A stretch of 36,062 bases of DNA from an uncultured Lachnobacterium sp. (GTDB lineage: Bacteria > Bacillota > Clostridia > Lachnospirales > Lachnospiraceae), in the NCBI GenBank assembly GCA_945971355.1, contig CAMFPD010000003.1:1-36062 (forward strand). Reading direction: 5' to 3'. The notes under the pieces are model-generated. The model did no database searches. It was not told where the DNA came from and saw only the letters and a list, made by a program, of their open reading frames with translations. This document shows, piece by piece, positions 35,963-36,062 of the stretch. Made by a program: the position numbers and the translations under genes. The first letter of the stretch is position 1, and every line of letters starts with the position of its first letter.

Positions 35963-36062
35963 ATGGCTTTATTTGAATCATATGAAAGAAGAATTGACCA
36001 GATTAACGCTGTATTAAACAGCTATGGTATCAGCTCAATTGAAGAAGCTGAAAAAATTACAA
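35963..36062 (+). CDS. N-terminus of GGGtGRT-family protein, truncated by window end
   Basis: MALFESYERRIDQINAVLNSYGISSIEEAEKIT...; matches the recalled N-terminus of this family and its usual position after the NifU-like scaffold. RBS AAAGGAGAA at 35945-35953. Confidence 0.7.
   Translation, partial: MALFESYERRIDQINAVLNSYGISSIEEAEKIT

Overview
The window is gene-dense, low-GC chromosomal DNA that looks like an anaerobic Firmicute of the Lachnospiraceae (Butyrivibrio/Roseburia-like; inferred from protein character only). Left to right: a partial or decayed 5' end; a LacI-type-sensor GGDEF protein followed by a remnant of a tyrosine phosphatase gene; a Cache-domain chemoreceptor; a two-domain bacteriohemerythrin; an AraC regulator divergent from a complete hexuronate operon (uxuA-uxuB-eda-kdgK-uxaC); a YefM/YoeB-like toxin-antitoxin module; an Xaa-Pro peptidase; a ferredoxin-type aldo/keto reductase; a CapA-like lipoprotein; a ThrH-like HAD phosphatase; a Zn/Cd-type metal efflux operon (stand-alone HMA protein, P1B ATPase, ArsR/SmtB regulator) with a clear operator; a 7TM-GGDEF protein; a methyltransferase; a GlgX-type debranching enzyme; a non-coding segment dominated by a ~370-nt imperfect inverted repeat; queH; argH; asd; a DUF234-type ATPase; a topoisomerase III with six C-terminal zinc-finger-like repeats; a GlmU-like left-handed beta-helix protein; and a NifU-like scaffold followed by the start of a GGGtGRT gene. 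The best unexplained signal is the giant fold-back element at about 24,823-25,191. Other notable items are the internally deleted phosphatase remnant, the expanded topoisomerase tail, the His-to-Gln substitution in both hemerythrin domains, and the metal and TA operators. No tRNA, rRNA, CRISPR array or intact transposase was recognised. All calls come from reading the sequence; no database search was run.
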